Source of the DNA: Caldinitratiruptor microaerophilus
Lineage (GTDB): Bacteria > Bacillota > Sulfobacillia > Symbiobacteriales > ZC4RG38
DNA: 64,000 nucleotides
NCBI RefSeq assembly: GCF_025999835.1
Contig: NZ_AP025628.1
Location: 434,001-498,000, forward strand
Reading direction: 5' to 3'
In this document: in pieces, positions 43,470 to 53,222 of the stretch
Numbering within the stretch: position 1 is the stretch's first letter
Layout of the letters: every line of letters begins with the position of its first letter
The notes under the pieces: generated by a model
What the model was told of the DNA's origin: nothing
The model's input: the letters and a program-made list of their open reading frames with translations, nothing else
Database searches by the model: none
Made by a program: the position numbers and the translations under genes

Positions 43470-44483
43470 GTGGCCGAGATCCTGACGCAGGCCGAGATCG
43501 ACGCGCTGATCGCCTCCCTGATGGCCGAAGAGGCCAAGCAGCCGCAGGGCGGTGCCCCGCCGGCCGAGGCGGCAGCCCACCGCCGGCTCCGGCTCTACGA
43601 CTTCCGCCGCCCGGACAAGTTCTCGAAAGACCAGCTCCGGAGCCTGCAGGTCATCCACGAGAACTTCGCCCGGCTCCTGACCACGTTCTTCACCGCCAGT
43701 TTCCGCACGGTGGTCCAGATCGTGATCGGCTCCGTGGACCAGGGGACTTACGGGGAGTTCATCCGAGCCGTCAACAACCCCTCGGTCCTGTGCCCTTTCC
43801 GGCTCCCGCCCCTGGACGGGACGTGCGTGCTCGACGTGAGCCCGGTGGTCGCCTTCCCCATGATCGACCGCATGTTCGGCGGGCCGGGGTCGTCCCTGCC
43901 GAAGGCGCGGGAGCTGACGGACATCGAGCAAACGGTCATGATGCGGATCATCCGCGGCATCCTGCGAGCCCTGCAGGAGGCGTGGGAGAACCTCGTCGCC
44001 GTCGAACCAGAGCCGCTGGGGATCGAGAACAACCCCATCTTCGTTCAGGTGGCGTCCGCCAACGAGATCGTGGTCACGGTGGCAGTCGACGTCCGGGTGG
44101 GGGAGCACGTGGGCGTCATCACCCTGTGCTTCCCGTACGTCACGCTGGAGCCCATCCTGGACCGGCTCACGAGCCACAACTGGTTCGGCACGGGTCCCCG
44201 CCAGCCCACCGCCGCGGACCGGCAGGCGCTCGAGAAGCGCCTGGCGCGGACCCGGGTGCCCGTGACCGTCGAGCTCGGCCGGGCGGAGCTCACCGTGCGC
44301 GAGCTTCTCGACCTGGCGGTCGGGGACGTGGTGGTCCTCGACCGGCGGGTCGGGGAGGCGTGCACGGTGTTCGTGGGCGACCAGCCCAAGTTCACGGCCG
44401 TCCCGGGTACCGTCAGGGGTCGCCTGGCGGCACAGGTGAGGGCACGGCTGCCGGGAGAGGAGCCGCAGGAAGATGAGCGCTGA
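43470..44483 (+). CDS. fliM: Flagellar motor switch protein FliM
   Basis: 337 residues. The N-terminal peptide [14 protein letters not shown] is the CheY-P-binding motif, followed by the FliM core ([38 protein letters not shown]) and the C-terminal SpoA domain ([27 protein letters not shown]). It forms the C-ring with FliG and FliY. GTG at 43470 with GAGGGGGGC upstream. Its end overlaps the fliY start by 11 bases. Confidence 0.95.
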   Translation: MAEILTQAEIDALIASLMAEEAKQPQGGAPPAEAAAHRRLRLYDFRRPDKFSKDQLRSLQVIHENFARLLTTFFTASFRTVVQIVIGSVDQGTYGEFIRAVNNPSVLCPFRLPPLDGTCVLDVSPVVAFPMIDRMFGGPGSSLPKARELTDIEQTVMMRIIRGILRALQEAWENLVAVEPEPLGIENNPIFVQVASANEIVVTVAVDVRVGEHVGVITLCFPYVTLEPILDRLTSHNWFGTGPRQPTAADRQALEKRLARTRVPVTVELGRAELTVRELLDLAVGDVVVLDRRVGEACTVFVGDQPKFTAVPGTVRGRLAAQVRARLPGEEPQEDER

Positions 44484-45543
44484 ACACCTGTCCCAGGAGG
44501 AGATCGACGCCCTGCTGCGAGGGCACGCGGCAGGCGCCGACTGGTCCCCGGTTCGCTCCGCCCTGGCCGCCGCGCTCTCGCGTGCCTGGGAGGGCGCCAA
44601 GGCGCTGTTCGGCGTGCCGGTGCAGGTCGGCGAGCTCGAGGTGCGGGAGGTGGCGGGCGCGGAGGCGACCGCTGCGCTGGGCGGCGGTGACGCCGTGTGG
44701 GCCCGGATTCCCCTCGACGACGGCGCCGCGTACGCCTACGTGCTGCTGGACCGGCCCCTGGCCCTGGGCCTCGTGGCCGCCGCTCTGGGCACGGAACCGG
44801 AGGCGGACCTCTCGGCGACGGGCGCCGGGGTCCTGTCCGAGATCCTGAGCCAGCTCTCCGGGCGGACTCTGGCCGACGTCCTCGTCGAGGCCGGCTGGAG
44901 CGCCCAGGTGGGCGGTGTCGAGGTTCTCGGCCCGGATCAGGCACCTTCTCAGGAGTCCCTGGTGGGCTTCGTGCACACGGTCGACGCCGGTACGGCCCGC
45001 GGCTCGGTGATGCTCGCGCTGCCCGCCGCCGTGGCGCGCCGCCTGCGCGGCGGCCTGGAGCCGGAGGCGCCCGCTGCGCCGCCGGCCGGAGCCGGGGCCA
45101 CCCCGCGCTCCGCCCCTGCACCGGGGCCGTCCTCCGCGCCGGCACCGCCCCGGGAGGCGGCGGGCGCCTCCGGACCCGAGACCGGGCGGCCGGCCGCCAC
45201 ACCCCCGACGGTGGCCTACCAGCCGGCCCAGTTCCCCGAGCTGAGCCCGTCGGCCGCGGCGCCCCCGGTCCGCAACCTGGACCTCCTGTTGGACGTGACC
45301 CTGCAGGTCACGGTGGAGCTCGGCCGCACCACCAAGCAGATCCGGGACGTGCTCGAACTGGGGCCCGGCGCGGTGATCGAACTGGAGAAGCTGGCCGGCG
45401 AGCCGGTGGACGTGCTGGTCAACGGCAAGCGCATCGCCCGCGGCGAGGTCGTGGTCGTGGACGAGCACTTCGCCGTCCGCATCACCGACATCGTCAGCCC
45501 TGTGGAGCGGGCAGGCTCGCTCGGCCGGCAGGGGTCCGGCTGA
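44473..45543 (+). CDS. fliY: Flagellar motor switch protein FliY/FliN
   Basis: 356 residues: a FliM-like N-terminal peptide ([14 protein letters not shown]), a CheC-like domain (about 30-195), a Pro/Ala-rich linker (about 200-255) and a C-terminal FliN/SpoA domain ([33 protein letters not shown]). This is the FliY layout. The E-x2-N catalytic signature of CheC phosphatases is not seen at the expected place ([17 protein letters not shown]), so it is probably structural rather than a CheY-P phosphatase. ATG at 44473 with GAGCCGCAGGAAG upstream. Confidence 0.9.
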   Translation: MSAEHLSQEEIDALLRGHAAGADWSPVRSALAAALSRAWEGAKALFGVPVQVGELEVREVAGAEATAALGGGDAVWARIPLDDGAAYAYVLLDRPLALGLVAAALGTEPEADLSATGAGVLSEILSQLSGRTLADVLVEAGWSAQVGGVEVLGPDQAPSQESLVGFVHTVDAGTARGSVMLALPAAVARRLRGGLEPEAPAAPPAGAGATPRSAPAPGPSSAPAPPREAAGASGPETGRPAATPPTVAYQPAQFPELSPSAAAPPVRNLDLLLDVTLQVTVELGRTTKQIRDVLELGPGAVIELEKLAGEPVDVLVNGKRIARGEVVVVDEHFAVRITDIVSPVERAGSLGRQGSG

Positions 45544-45581
45544 GCGGTTAGCTGCAGCCTGCCTGCGGTGGTGGGGCGCCG

Positions 45582-45953
45582 ATGGAGATCGTGATCCAGA
45601 TCGCGACCTTCCTCCTGCTCTTCCTGCTCGTCGTCGCTGCCGCCTACCTGGCGTCCCGGGCGCTCGCCGGAGGTGCCGGCCGCGTGGGCGGTGGCCGCCT
45701 GCTGCGGGTGGTGGAGGCCTTGCCCGTGGGGCGGGATCGCCTGCTGGTCCTGGTCGAGGTGGGAGACCGCTACCTCCTCGTGGGGTCTGCCCCCGGCGGG
45801 GTGAGCCTCGTGCAGGTCCTGGAGGGCGATGCCGCCCGGGAACTGGCGGGCCGCCTGCGTGCCGGCCCAGCAGGTACCCTGTCCCCCGACGCCTTCCGCC
45901 GTCTCCTGGACCGCTGGCTGCGCAGGGGCGGTCCGGGGGAGGGGACACCGTGA
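45582..45953 (+). CDS. fliO: Flagellar biosynthetic protein FliO
   Basis: 123 residues. N-terminal membrane helix (IVIQIATFLLLFLLVVAAAYLASRAL), then the conserved LRVVEALPVGRDRLLVLVEVGDRYLLVGSAPGG of FliO/FliZ. It assists assembly of FliP in the export gate. ATG at 45582. It sits directly after fliY, where Bacillus has cheY before fliO; no cheY is present. The stop overlaps the fliP start. Confidence 0.9.
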   Translation: MEIVIQIATFLLLFLLVVAAAYLASRALAGGAGRVGGGRLLRVVEALPVGRDRLLVLVEVGDRYLLVGSAPGGVSLVQVLEGDAARELAGRLRAGPAGTLSPDAFRRLLDRWLRRGGPGEGTP

Positions 45954-46720
45954 GGCGGTGGGCGGGGCCCCTGCTGTTCGCCGCGGTCGTGGCGGCCTGG
46001 CTTGTGCCCGCGGCGGTGGCGCGTGCGCAGGCGGCGGACCCGGTCGTCATCCCCCGGGTCGAGCTCGGGGTCGGCCGCAGCGAGGACCCCCGCGACATGG
46101 TCGCGAGCCTCCAGATCCTGCTGCTCCTGACGGTCCTTGCCCTCGCACCGGCGATCCTCGTCCTCACCACCGCCTTCACGCGGATCGTGGTCGTCTTCTC
46201 GTTCCTGCGCAGCGCCCTCTCGACGCAGAACATGCCCCCGAACCAGGTGCTCATCGGGCTCGCCCTCTTCCTGACGTTCTTCATCATGCGGCCCACGTGG
46301 GTGCAGGTGAACGACCGGGCCCTGCAGCCCTACCTGCGGGGGGAGATCACCCGGCAGGAAGCGCTCGCGGCGGCCGAGGAGCCCATGCGGGCGTTCATGC
46401 TGCGATACACGCGGGAGAAGGATCTGGCGCTCTTCGTGAACGCGGCAGGGATCGAGGCGCCGGAAGGCCCGAACGACGTGCCCTTCTGGGTGCTGGTCCC
46501 CGCCTACGCCATCTCGGAGCTCAAGACCGCCTTCACCATGGGCTTCCTTATCTATGTCCCCTTCGTCGTGATCGACATGGTGGTGGCGACCACCCTGATG
46601 TCGATGGGGATGCTCATGCTGCCCCCCGTCATGGTGTCACTGCCGTTCAAGATCCTCCTGTTCGTGCTCGTGGACGGCTGGCACCTCGTCGTGCAGCAGT
46701 TGCTCCTGAGCTTCCAGTAG
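45950..46720 (+). CDS. fliP: Flagellar type III export gate protein FliP
   Basis: 256 residues. A cleavable signal sequence (LLFAAVVAAWLVPAAVARAQA) precedes four membrane segments. Signatures: TTAFTRIVVVFSFLRSALSTQ, PPNQVLIGLALFLTFFIM, FVVIDMVVATTLMSMGM and MLPPVMVSLPFKILLFVLVDGW. It forms the core of the export channel with FliQ and FliR. GTG start overlapping fliO. Confidence 0.97.
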   Translation: MRRWAGPLLFAAVVAAWLVPAAVARAQAADPVVIPRVELGVGRSEDPRDMVASLQILLLLTVLALAPAILVLTTAFTRIVVVFSFLRSALSTQNMPPNQVLIGLALFLTFFIMRPTWVQVNDRALQPYLRGEITRQEALAAAEEPMRAFMLRYTREKDLALFVNAAGIEAPEGPNDVPFWVLVPAYAISELKTAFTMGFLIYVPFVVIDMVVATTLMSMGMLMLPPVMVSLPFKILLFVLVDGWHLVVQQLLLSFQ

Positions 46721-46739
46721 GGCCCGGGGGTGGGAGTCG

Positions 46740-47009
46740 TTGACCGAAGAGATGATCCTGTCGATCGGCCGCCAGGCCCTGGTGACGGCGCTCCTCGTCG
46801 CCGGCCCGGTGCTGGTCCTGGGCCTGCTCGCCGGTCTGGTGGTGAGCCTCCTGCAGGCCACCACGCAGCTGACCGACCAGACCCTCGCCTTCATCCCGAA
46901 GATCGTGGTGGTCATGCTCTCCGTCCTGCTGTTCGGCCCGTGGATGCTCCGGACCATGCTCGACTTCACGGGCCGGGTCATCGGCCTCCTGCCGTCGGTG
47001 GTGCGCTGA
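46740..47009 (+). CDS. fliQ: Flagellar export gate protein FliQ
   Basis: 89 residues, two membrane helices (ALVTALLVAGPVLVLGLLAGLVVSLLQATTQL and LAFIPKIVVVMLSVLLFGPWML). The match to FliQ is complete in length and motif. TTG start with GGGGGTGG upstream. fliR begins one base after its stop. Confidence 0.95.
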   Translation: MTEEMILSIGRQALVTALLVAGPVLVLGLLAGLVVSLLQATTQLTDQTLAFIPKIVVVMLSVLLFGPWMLRTMLDFTGRVIGLLPSVVR

Positions 47010-47010
47010 C

Positions 47011-47787
47011 GTGGACGTGCTCGGGCGGGCCCTCGGCCAGCTGGACCTCTTCCTGCTCCTCTTCAGCCGGGTGATCGGCCTCTTCGTCACGGCGCCCGTG
47101 CTCGGCAACCCGTCCATCCCGGCGCAGCTGCGGGTGGCCCTCGCCATGGCGGTCGCTCTCCTGGCCCTGCCGGCGGCGGGCGGGGTCCGGCTGCCGGACA
47201 GCCTGCCGGCCCTGGCCCCCCTGGCCCTCAGGGAGCTCGTGATCGGCATGGTGCTGGGCTTCGTGCCCACGCTCCTCCTGGCCGCGGTGCAGTTCGCCGG
47301 GGAGATCCTCGACGTGGACCTGGGGTTCTCCATCGTCAGCACGCTCGACCCCCTGAACCAGCAGCCCCTTCCCCTTCTCGGCAACTTCCAGTACCTCCTG
47401 GCCCTGCTGTTCTTCCTCGCCGTCGACGGCCACCACGGCCTGCTGCTCACGGTCCTGGGCAGCTTCCGCCTCCTGCCCGCCGGCGCGCCGCCGGGCGACC
47501 TGGCTGGGCTCGACCGGCACGTGCTGGCGCTGGCGGGTGAGATCTTCCGCCTGGGGCTCTCCCTGGCGGCCCCCGTCCTGGTCGCCCTGTTCCTCACGAC
47601 GGTGGCGATCGCCGTGGTGGGCCGGGCGGTCCCCCAGATGAACGTCTTCGTCGTCGGCCTGCCGGTGAAGACCGGCGCCGGCCTCGCCCTCCTGGCCGCC
47701 CTGGTGCCCCTGTACGCCGCGGCTTTCCGGACCCTGTTCGAGCGGATGCTGGCCCAGACCCAGGTCGCCCTCGAGCTCCTGCGGTGA
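47011..47787 (+). CDS. fliR: Flagellar export gate protein FliR
   Basis: 258 residues with about six membrane helices. Motifs: FSRVIGLFVTAPVLGNPSIPAQLRVALA, ELVIGMVLGFVPTLLLAAVQFAGEILDVDLGFSI, and VVGRAVPQMNVFVVGLPVKTGAGL. It completes the FliPQR gate. GTG start; spacing of one base to fliQ suggests coupling. flhB follows after 12 bases. Confidence 0.95.
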   Translation: MDVLGRALGQLDLFLLLFSRVIGLFVTAPVLGNPSIPAQLRVALAMAVALLALPAAGGVRLPDSLPALAPLALRELVIGMVLGFVPTLLLAAVQFAGEILDVDLGFSIVSTLDPLNQQPLPLLGNFQYLLALLFFLAVDGHHGLLLTVLGSFRLLPAGAPPGDLAGLDRHVLALAGEIFRLGLSLAAPVLVALFLTTVAIAVVGRAVPQMNVFVVGLPVKTGAGLALLAALVPLYAAAFRTLFERMLAQTQVALELLR

Positions 47788-47799
47788 GGGGGTGACGCC

Positions 47800-48873
47800 T
47801 TGCACTTGCAGTTCTTCGCCCAGGAGCGGACCGAGCCCGCCAGCCCGAGACGCATCCAGCGCGCCCGGCAGCGCGGCCAGGTCGCCCGCTCCCCGGAGGT
47901 GGCGGCGGCACTGACCCTGCTCACGGCGTACCTGGCCCTGCGCTTCTGGGGCCCGTCCGCCTGGGGCGTGCTCCTGAGCCTGGCACGGGAAGGATGGGGC
48001 GGGGCCTGGGGCATGGTTCCCGAGCTGGGCGAGGGCGACGCCCTCCACCTGGGGCTGCGGGTGCTGGCGGTCACCGCCCTGGCGGCCGGCCCGCTCGTCG
48101 TGGCGGCCGGCCTGACGGGGCTCCTGGCGAACCTGGCACAGGTCGGGTTCGTGCTGACGGGCGCTCCGCTGGCCCCCGACCTCGGCCGGCTGAACCCCCT
48201 CCAGGGGCTGCAGCGGCTCTTCAGCCGGCGCGCGTTGGTGGATCTCGTCCGGGCGCTGGTGAAGGTCGTCATCGTGGGCATCGTGGCCTACCGGACCGTG
48301 AAGGGGCGGCTGGCGGACCTGCCCGGCCTCGCCGACGTGCCGCCGGAGGGCGTCCTCGCCGCCGTGGCCGGGATGGCCGGGACGGTCGTCCTCCGCGTGG
48401 GGCTGGCGTGGCTGGTGGCGGCGGCGGTCGACTACGTGTACCAGCGCTGGGAGTACCAGATGTCGCTGCGCATGACGCGGCAGGAAGTCAAGGAGGAGCT
48501 GCGCGAGACCGAGGGCGCGCCCGAGGTGCGCCAGCGCATCCGGCGGCGGCAGCGGGAGATCGCCCGCCGCCGCATGATGGCGGAGGTTCCCAGGGCCGAC
48601 GTGGTGATCACGAACCCGACCCACTACGCCGTGGCCCTGCGCTACGACGCGGCGGAGATGGACGCGCCGCAGGTCGTGGCCAAGGGGCAGGGCCTGGTGG
48701 CCCGCCGCATCCGGGAGGTGGCCGTCGCGGCCGACGTCCCGGTCGTCGAGAACCCCCCGCTCGCGCGCAGCCTGTACGAGGCGGTGGAGATCGGCGAGTC
48801 GATCCCGCCCGAACTGTACCAGGCCGTGGCCGAGGTCCTCGCCTTCGTGTACCGCCTCAAGGGGCGCGTCTGA
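47800..48873 (+). CDS. flhB: Flagellar export switch protein FlhB
   Basis: 357 residues. Four membrane segments, the cytoplasmic hinge (MTRQEVKEELRETEGAPEVRQRIR) and the autocleavage site NPTH (VVITNPTHYAVALRYD). The C-terminal domain ends PELYQAVAEVLAFVYRLKG. After self-cleavage and a signal from FliK it switches export from hook to filament proteins. TTG start with TGAGGGGGTGACGCC upstream. Confidence 0.96.
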   Translation: MHLQFFAQERTEPASPRRIQRARQRGQVARSPEVAAALTLLTAYLALRFWGPSAWGVLLSLAREGWGGAWGMVPELGEGDALHLGLRVLAVTALAAGPLVVAAGLTGLLANLAQVGFVLTGAPLAPDLGRLNPLQGLQRLFSRRALVDLVRALVKVVIVGIVAYRTVKGRLADLPGLADVPPEGVLAAVAGMAGTVVLRVGLAWLVAAAVDYVYQRWEYQMSLRMTRQEVKEELRETEGAPEVRQRIRRRQREIARRRMMAEVPRADVVITNPTHYAVALRYDAAEMDAPQVVAKGQGLVARRIREVAVAADVPVVENPPLARSLYEAVEIGESIPPELYQAVAEVLAFVYRLKGRV

Positions 48874-48926
48874 CGCCGGAGGCGCCGGGGGCGCATCCCG
48901 CACGTCCCGCAGGGAGGGGATAGCCG

Positions 48927-50987
48927 GTGCAGGGCGGCCCGACGCAGAACCTGGCCAGGTACACGGACGTGTTCTTCGCGCTGGCGGTCGTGCTCGTGGT
49001 GGCGATGATGATCGTCCCGGTGCCGCCCGTGGCGCTCGACTTCCTCCTGACGTTCAACCTGGCCACCGCCGTCGTGATCGTGCTCGTGGCCATTTACACC
49101 CGGGAGCCCCTCCAGTTCTCGATCTTCCCCTCGCTCCTGCTCGTGACGACCCTGTTCCGCCTCTCCCTGAACGTCTCCACCACCCGGCAGATCCTCCTGG
49201 CCGGCGACGCCGGCCGCGTGATCCGGAGCTTCGGCGAGTTCGTCCTCGGCGGCAACGCCGTCGTGGGCTTCATCGTCTTCCTCATCCTGGTCGTCGTCCA
49301 GTTCGTCGTCATCACCCGGGGGGCCGAGCGGGTGTCGGAGGTGGCGGCGCGCTTCACCCTCGACGCCATGCCGGGCAAGCAGATGGCCATCGACGCCGAC
49401 CTGAACGCGGGCCTCATCACGGAGGCGGAGGCGCGGCAGCGCCGGCAGGACATCGAGCGGGAAGCCGATTTCTACGGGGCGATGGACGGCGCCTCGAAGT
49501 TCGTGAAGGGCGACGCGGTCGCCGGGATGATCATCGTGGGCATCAACCTCATCGGCGGGTTCGTGATCGGGTGGATGCGGGGGCTCGCGCCTCTGGACTC
49601 CCTGCGCACATACTCGGTCCTCACGGTGGGCGACGGCCTGGTGAGCCAGATCCCCGCCCTCCTGATCTCCGTCGCTACCGGCCTGGTGGTCACCCGGGCG
49701 GCCTCCGAGGGGAACCTCGGGCAGGACATCCTGGCCCAGCTGGGCCGTGAGCCCCGGGCTCTCTTCCTGACGGCCGGGCTCCTCGCCGGGCTGGGCCTCC
49801 TGGTGCCCCAGCTGCCCGCCGCGCCGTTCCTGCTGCTCGGCGCGGGCCTGGCCGGCGCCGGGATGGCCATCCGCCGGTCGGTACGGACCCCGGGGACCGA
49901 GCGGGCGGCGCGCGAACAGGCCGCCGGACCCGGGGCCGAGGCCGGGCGGCCGGAGAGCGTGCTGCAGCTCCTGCCGATCGACCCGCTGGAGATCGAGCTC
50001 GGTTACGGCCTCCTGCCCCTGGCCGACGCCAGCATGGGCGGCGACCTGATGGACCGCCTGGTGATGATCCGGCGCCAGATGGCCCTCGACCTGGGCCTCG
50101 TGGTCCCGTACATCCGGGTGCGGGACAACATGGCGCTGCGGCCCAACCAGTACGTGGTCAAGTTGAAAGGAATTGAGATCGGACAGGCGGAAATATTACC
50201 CGATCACTTCTTGGCAATGGATCCGGGGGGCGTTTCCGAGCCCGTCCCCGGCATCGAAACCCGGGAGCCGGCCTTCGGCCTCCCGGCCCTCTGGGTGGCG
50301 GCCGCCGACCGGGAGCGGGCGGAGCTGGCGGGCTACACCGTGGTGGACCCGCCGGCCGTGGTGGCGACCCACGTGACCGAGCTCATCCGCCGGCATGCCT
50401 GGGAGCTGCTGGGCCGGCAGGAGGTCCGCCAGTTGGTCGACCTCGTCAAGGAGACGCACCCGGCGGTCGTGGAGGAGCTGGTGCCCAAGACCCTGTCCCT
50501 CGGCGAGGTCCAGAAGGTCCTCCAGAACCTCCTGCGGGAGGGGGTCTCCATCCGGGACCTCGTGACGATCTTCGAGACCCTCGCCGACTACGGCGGCGCC
50601 ACCCGGGACACCGACCTCCTCACCGAGTACGTCCGCGCCGCGCTGGCCCGGTCGATCTGCCGCCAGCTGGGCCTGGAGGGCCGGGTGAAGGTGATCACCC
50701 TCCATCCCGACCTGGAGCAGCGGATCGCACGGGCCATCGACCGCCAGCCGACTGGCACGTACTTGAACCTCGAACCCGAGGTGATCCAGCGCTTGGTGCA
50801 CGCAATTGCCGCCCGGGCCGGGGAGCTGGCCGCGCAGGGCCAGACGCCCATCCTGCTGACCGCCCCGGCGGTGCGCCCCTACGTCCGGCGCCTCACCGAG
50901 CGGGTGGTGCCGAGGCTCGTGGTCCTGTCGTGGGGTGAGGTCGAGGGCAGCATCGAAGTCGAAGCCGTGGGGATGGTGACGGCCTGA
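48927..50987 (+). CDS. flhA: Flagellar export gate protein FlhA
   Basis: 686 residues. About eight membrane segments in the first 330 residues (ALAVVLVVAMMIVPVPPVALDFLLTF; SLLLVTTLFRLSLNVSTTRQIL), including the FHIPEP-type segment TRGAERVSEVAARFTLDAMPGKQMAIDADLNAG. The large cytoplasmic domain (about 345-686) docks chaperone-substrate complexes. Near 50160-50215 the codon use is locally more A/T-rich (KLKGIEIGQAEILPD) without breaking the frame. GTG start with GGGAGGGGATAGCC upstream. Stop overlaps flhF. Confidence 0.96.
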   Translation: MQGGPTQNLARYTDVFFALAVVLVVAMMIVPVPPVALDFLLTFNLATAVVIVLVAIYTREPLQFSIFPSLLLVTTLFRLSLNVSTTRQILLAGDAGRVIRSFGEFVLGGNAVVGFIVFLILVVVQFVVITRGAERVSEVAARFTLDAMPGKQMAIDADLNAGLITEAEARQRRQDIEREADFYGAMDGASKFVKGDAVAGMIIVGINLIGGFVIGWMRGLAPLDSLRTYSVLTVGDGLVSQIPALLISVATGLVVTRAASEGNLGQDILAQLGREPRALFLTAGLLAGLGLLVPQLPAAPFLLLGAGLAGAGMAIRRSVRTPGTERAAREQAAGPGAEAGRPESVLQLLPIDPLEIELGYGLLPLADASMGGDLMDRLVMIRRQMALDLGLVVPYIRVRDNMALRPNQYVVKLKGIEIGQAEILPDHFLAMDPGGVSEPVPGIETREPAFGLPALWVAAADRERAELAGYTVVDPPAVVATHVTELIRRHAWELLGRQEVRQLVDLVKETHPAVVEELVPKTLSLGEVQKVLQNLLREGVSIRDLVTIFETLADYGGATRDTDLLTEYVRAALARSICRQLGLEGRVKVITLHPDLEQRIARAIDRQPTGTYLNLEPEVIQRLVHAIAARAGELAAQGQTPILLTAPAVRPYVRRLTERVVPRLVVLSWGEVEGSIEVEAVGMVTA

Positions 50988-52276
50988 TGCGGGTCAAGCG
51001 GTTCCTGGCGAGGACGCTCCCGGAGGCGGTGTCGCAGGTGCGGGCCGAGCTCGGCCCCGAGGCCGTGATCCTGCACACCCAGCCGGTCAAGGTGGGGGGG
51101 ATCTTCGGCCTCTTCAGCCAGAAGATGATCGAGGTCACCGCCGCCGTGGAGGGCCTCCCTGCCGTGCCCCAGGGCGCGTGGCGTCCGGCGGGCGCCACCG
51201 GACCGGCCCCCGCCGCCGAGGGAGCCGCTCCCGCGCCGGCGGCCGCCCCGGCGGCGCCCGCTTCCGCCGCCCCCGCGGAGCCGCGGCCCGATTCGTTCCC
51301 CACGGCGCTCGCCCAGGCCCAGCAGGCCCCTGCGACGCCGGCGGAGGCGAACGGCGCATCCGGCCCGAAGGCGCCGGCGGCCCGTGCTCCGATCCGGGAG
51401 GAGGACAGCCTGCGCGCCGAGCTCGCCCGGCTGTCGGCCATCATGGGCCGGGTCCTGGACCACCTGGACCTGCCGGGGGCGAAGGGCCTGGACGGGGCGG
51501 TGCGGCCGGTGTACCTGTCCCTGGTGGGTCGGGGGGTGGAGCCGGAGATCGCCGCCGGGCTGGCGCGGCGGGTGCAGGGGCGCCTGAGCCGGGAGAAGGG
51601 CCGGCCGCTCGTCGAGGTGGCGCGGGCGGTCCTCGCCGACCACCTGGGCCTGCCGGCGACCGTCCAGCTGGACCCCGGCGGCCACCGGGTGGTCGCCCTC
51701 GTGGGCCCGACGGGCGTGGGCAAGACCACGACCCTCGCCAAGCTGGCCGCCCACTGGGCGCTGGCGAAGGAACGCCGGGTGGCGGTCATGACCGCGGATA
51801 CGTACCGGATCGCCGCGGTGGAGCAGCTGCGCACGTACTGCGAGCTCATCGGTGTGCCGCTGACCGTCGCCCAGTCGCCCGAGGACGTGGCGGCCGGGCT
51901 GGAGGCGCACCGGTCGGTGGACCTCATCCTGGTCGACACCGCCGGCCGCAGCCACCGCAACGCGGCCCAGATGGAGGACCTGGAGCGCTACCTGGCGGCG
52001 CTCCGACCCGACGAGACCTACCTGGTCCTGAGCCTCACCGCTTCCTCGGCCGACGCCGAGGCCGTGGCCCGGGCCTACGAGAGCGTGGGGTACGACCGCC
52101 TGCTCTTCACGAAGCTCGACGAGGCCACCCAGCCGGGGCCCATCATCAACCTCCGCGCCCGGACGGACAAGCCCCTGTCCTACGTGACCACGGGCCAGAG
52201 CGTTCCGGATGACATCGAGGTGGCAAGCCCCGACCGACTTCTCCCGCTCTTCCTGGAGGATGTCCACGATGGCTGA
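50987..52276 (+). CDS. flhF: SRP-family GTPase FlhF
   Basis: 429 residues. N-terminal B domain (RVKRFLARTLPEAVSQVRAELGPEAVILHTQPV), an Ala/Pro-rich linker (about 65-135), then the NG GTPase: G1 [15 protein letters not shown] (about 240-254), VMTADTYRIAAVEQL, DTAGRSHRN and TKLDEAT. FlhF places flagella on the cell together with FlhG. ATG start overlaps the flhA stop (TGATG). The stop overlaps the flhG start. Confidence 0.96.
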   Translation: MRVKRFLARTLPEAVSQVRAELGPEAVILHTQPVKVGGIFGLFSQKMIEVTAAVEGLPAVPQGAWRPAGATGPAPAAEGAAPAPAAAPAAPASAAPAEPRPDSFPTALAQAQQAPATPAEANGASGPKAPAARAPIREEDSLRAELARLSAIMGRVLDHLDLPGAKGLDGAVRPVYLSLVGRGVEPEIAAGLARRVQGRLSREKGRPLVEVARAVLADHLGLPATVQLDPGGHRVVALVGPTGVGKTTTLAKLAAHWALAKERRVAVMTADTYRIAAVEQLRTYCELIGVPLTVAQSPEDVAAGLEAHRSVDLILVDTAGRSHRNAAQMEDLERYLAALRPDETYLVLSLTASSADAEAVARAYESVGYDRLLFTKLDEATQPGPIINLRARTDKPLSYVTTGQSVPDDIEVASPDRLLPLFLEDVHDG

Positions 52277-53213
52277 TCAGGCACAGGCGCTCCGGGACTC
52301 GCGGTTCGGCTCCGAATCGCTCCGGCCGGCGGAGGTGGCCGTCCCCCGCCCGGCGGGCGCGGGCGACGGCCCGAGCCCCCGGACCCTGCCCGCCCGGCGG
52401 GCCCGGGTGCTCGCGGTGACCAGCGGCAAGGGCGGCGTCGGCAAGACCAACGTGACCGTCAACCTGGCCTACGCCCTCATCCGCCTGGGGCACGAGGTCG
52501 TGGTCCTCGACGGCGACCTCGGTCTCGCCAACGTCGACGTCGTCCTCGGCACCACTCCCCAGTACCACCTCGGACACGTGCTGAGCGGGGAGCGGACGGT
52601 GCAGGAGGTGATCTACCCCGCCCCGGCCGGGCTGTACTTGGTGGCCGGCGGGTCCGGGCTCAGCGAGCTGGCGGACCTCCCCGAGGAGACCATGAGCGCC
52701 TTCATCCAGGGGCTGCGGGCGCTCGAGTCGGAGGCCGACTTCCTCCTCGTCGACACCGGGGCCGGCATGGGCCGGTCGGTGCTGTCGTTCGTCCTGGCTG
52801 CCGACGAGGTCATCGTGGTCACGACACCCGAGCCGCCTGCCATCACCGACGCGTACGCGCTGGTCAAGGCCATCGTCCGGCGCCGGCCGGCCGCCCGGCT
52901 GTCGCTGATCGTGAACCAGGCGCACGGCTACGCGGAGGCCCGGGAGGCGGCAGACCGGCTCTCGCTGGCGGTGCTGCGGTTCCTGGGCGCCCACATCGAG
53001 CTGCTGGGCGTGATCCCGCACGATCCCCAGGTCTACTTCTCGGTGCGCAACCAGACGCCTTTCCTCCTGGCGGCGCCGCACAGCCCCGCCGCCCAGGCGA
53101 TGCAGGCGATCGCCCGGAGGCTCCTGGGCACGGAGGACGTGCCGGAGGTGCCGAGGGTGGGGCTCTTCTTCGACCGGCTCCTGAAGATGCTGGTGCGGCG
53201 GGCGGAGGGGTGA
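52269..53213 (+). CDS. flhG: MinD-like ATPase FlhG (YlxH)
   Basis: 314 residues. The deviant Walker A SGKGGVGKTNVTVNLA is near residues 52-66, with VVLDGDLGLANVDVVLG and VDTGAGMG as switch and Walker B regions. The N-terminal 45 residues (MADQAQALRDSRFG...) carry the DQAxxLR motif that activates FlhF. The C-terminus has a basic amphipathic helix for membrane binding (FFDRLLKMLVRR). It controls flagellar number. ATG at 52269 with GGAGGATG upstream. Confidence 0.95.
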   Translation: MADQAQALRDSRFGSESLRPAEVAVPRPAGAGDGPSPRTLPARRARVLAVTSGKGGVGKTNVTVNLAYALIRLGHEVVVLDGDLGLANVDVVLGTTPQYHLGHVLSGERTVQEVIYPAPAGLYLVAGGSGLSELADLPEETMSAFIQGLRALESEADFLLVDTGAGMGRSVLSFVLAADEVIVVTTPEPPAITDAYALVKAIVRRRPAARLSLIVNQAHGYAEAREAADRLSLAVLRFLGAHIELLGVIPHDPQVYFSVRNQTPFLLAAPHSPAAQAMQAIARRLLGTEDVPEVPRVGLFFDRLLKMLVRRAEG

Positions 53214-53222
53214 AGGCGAGCG

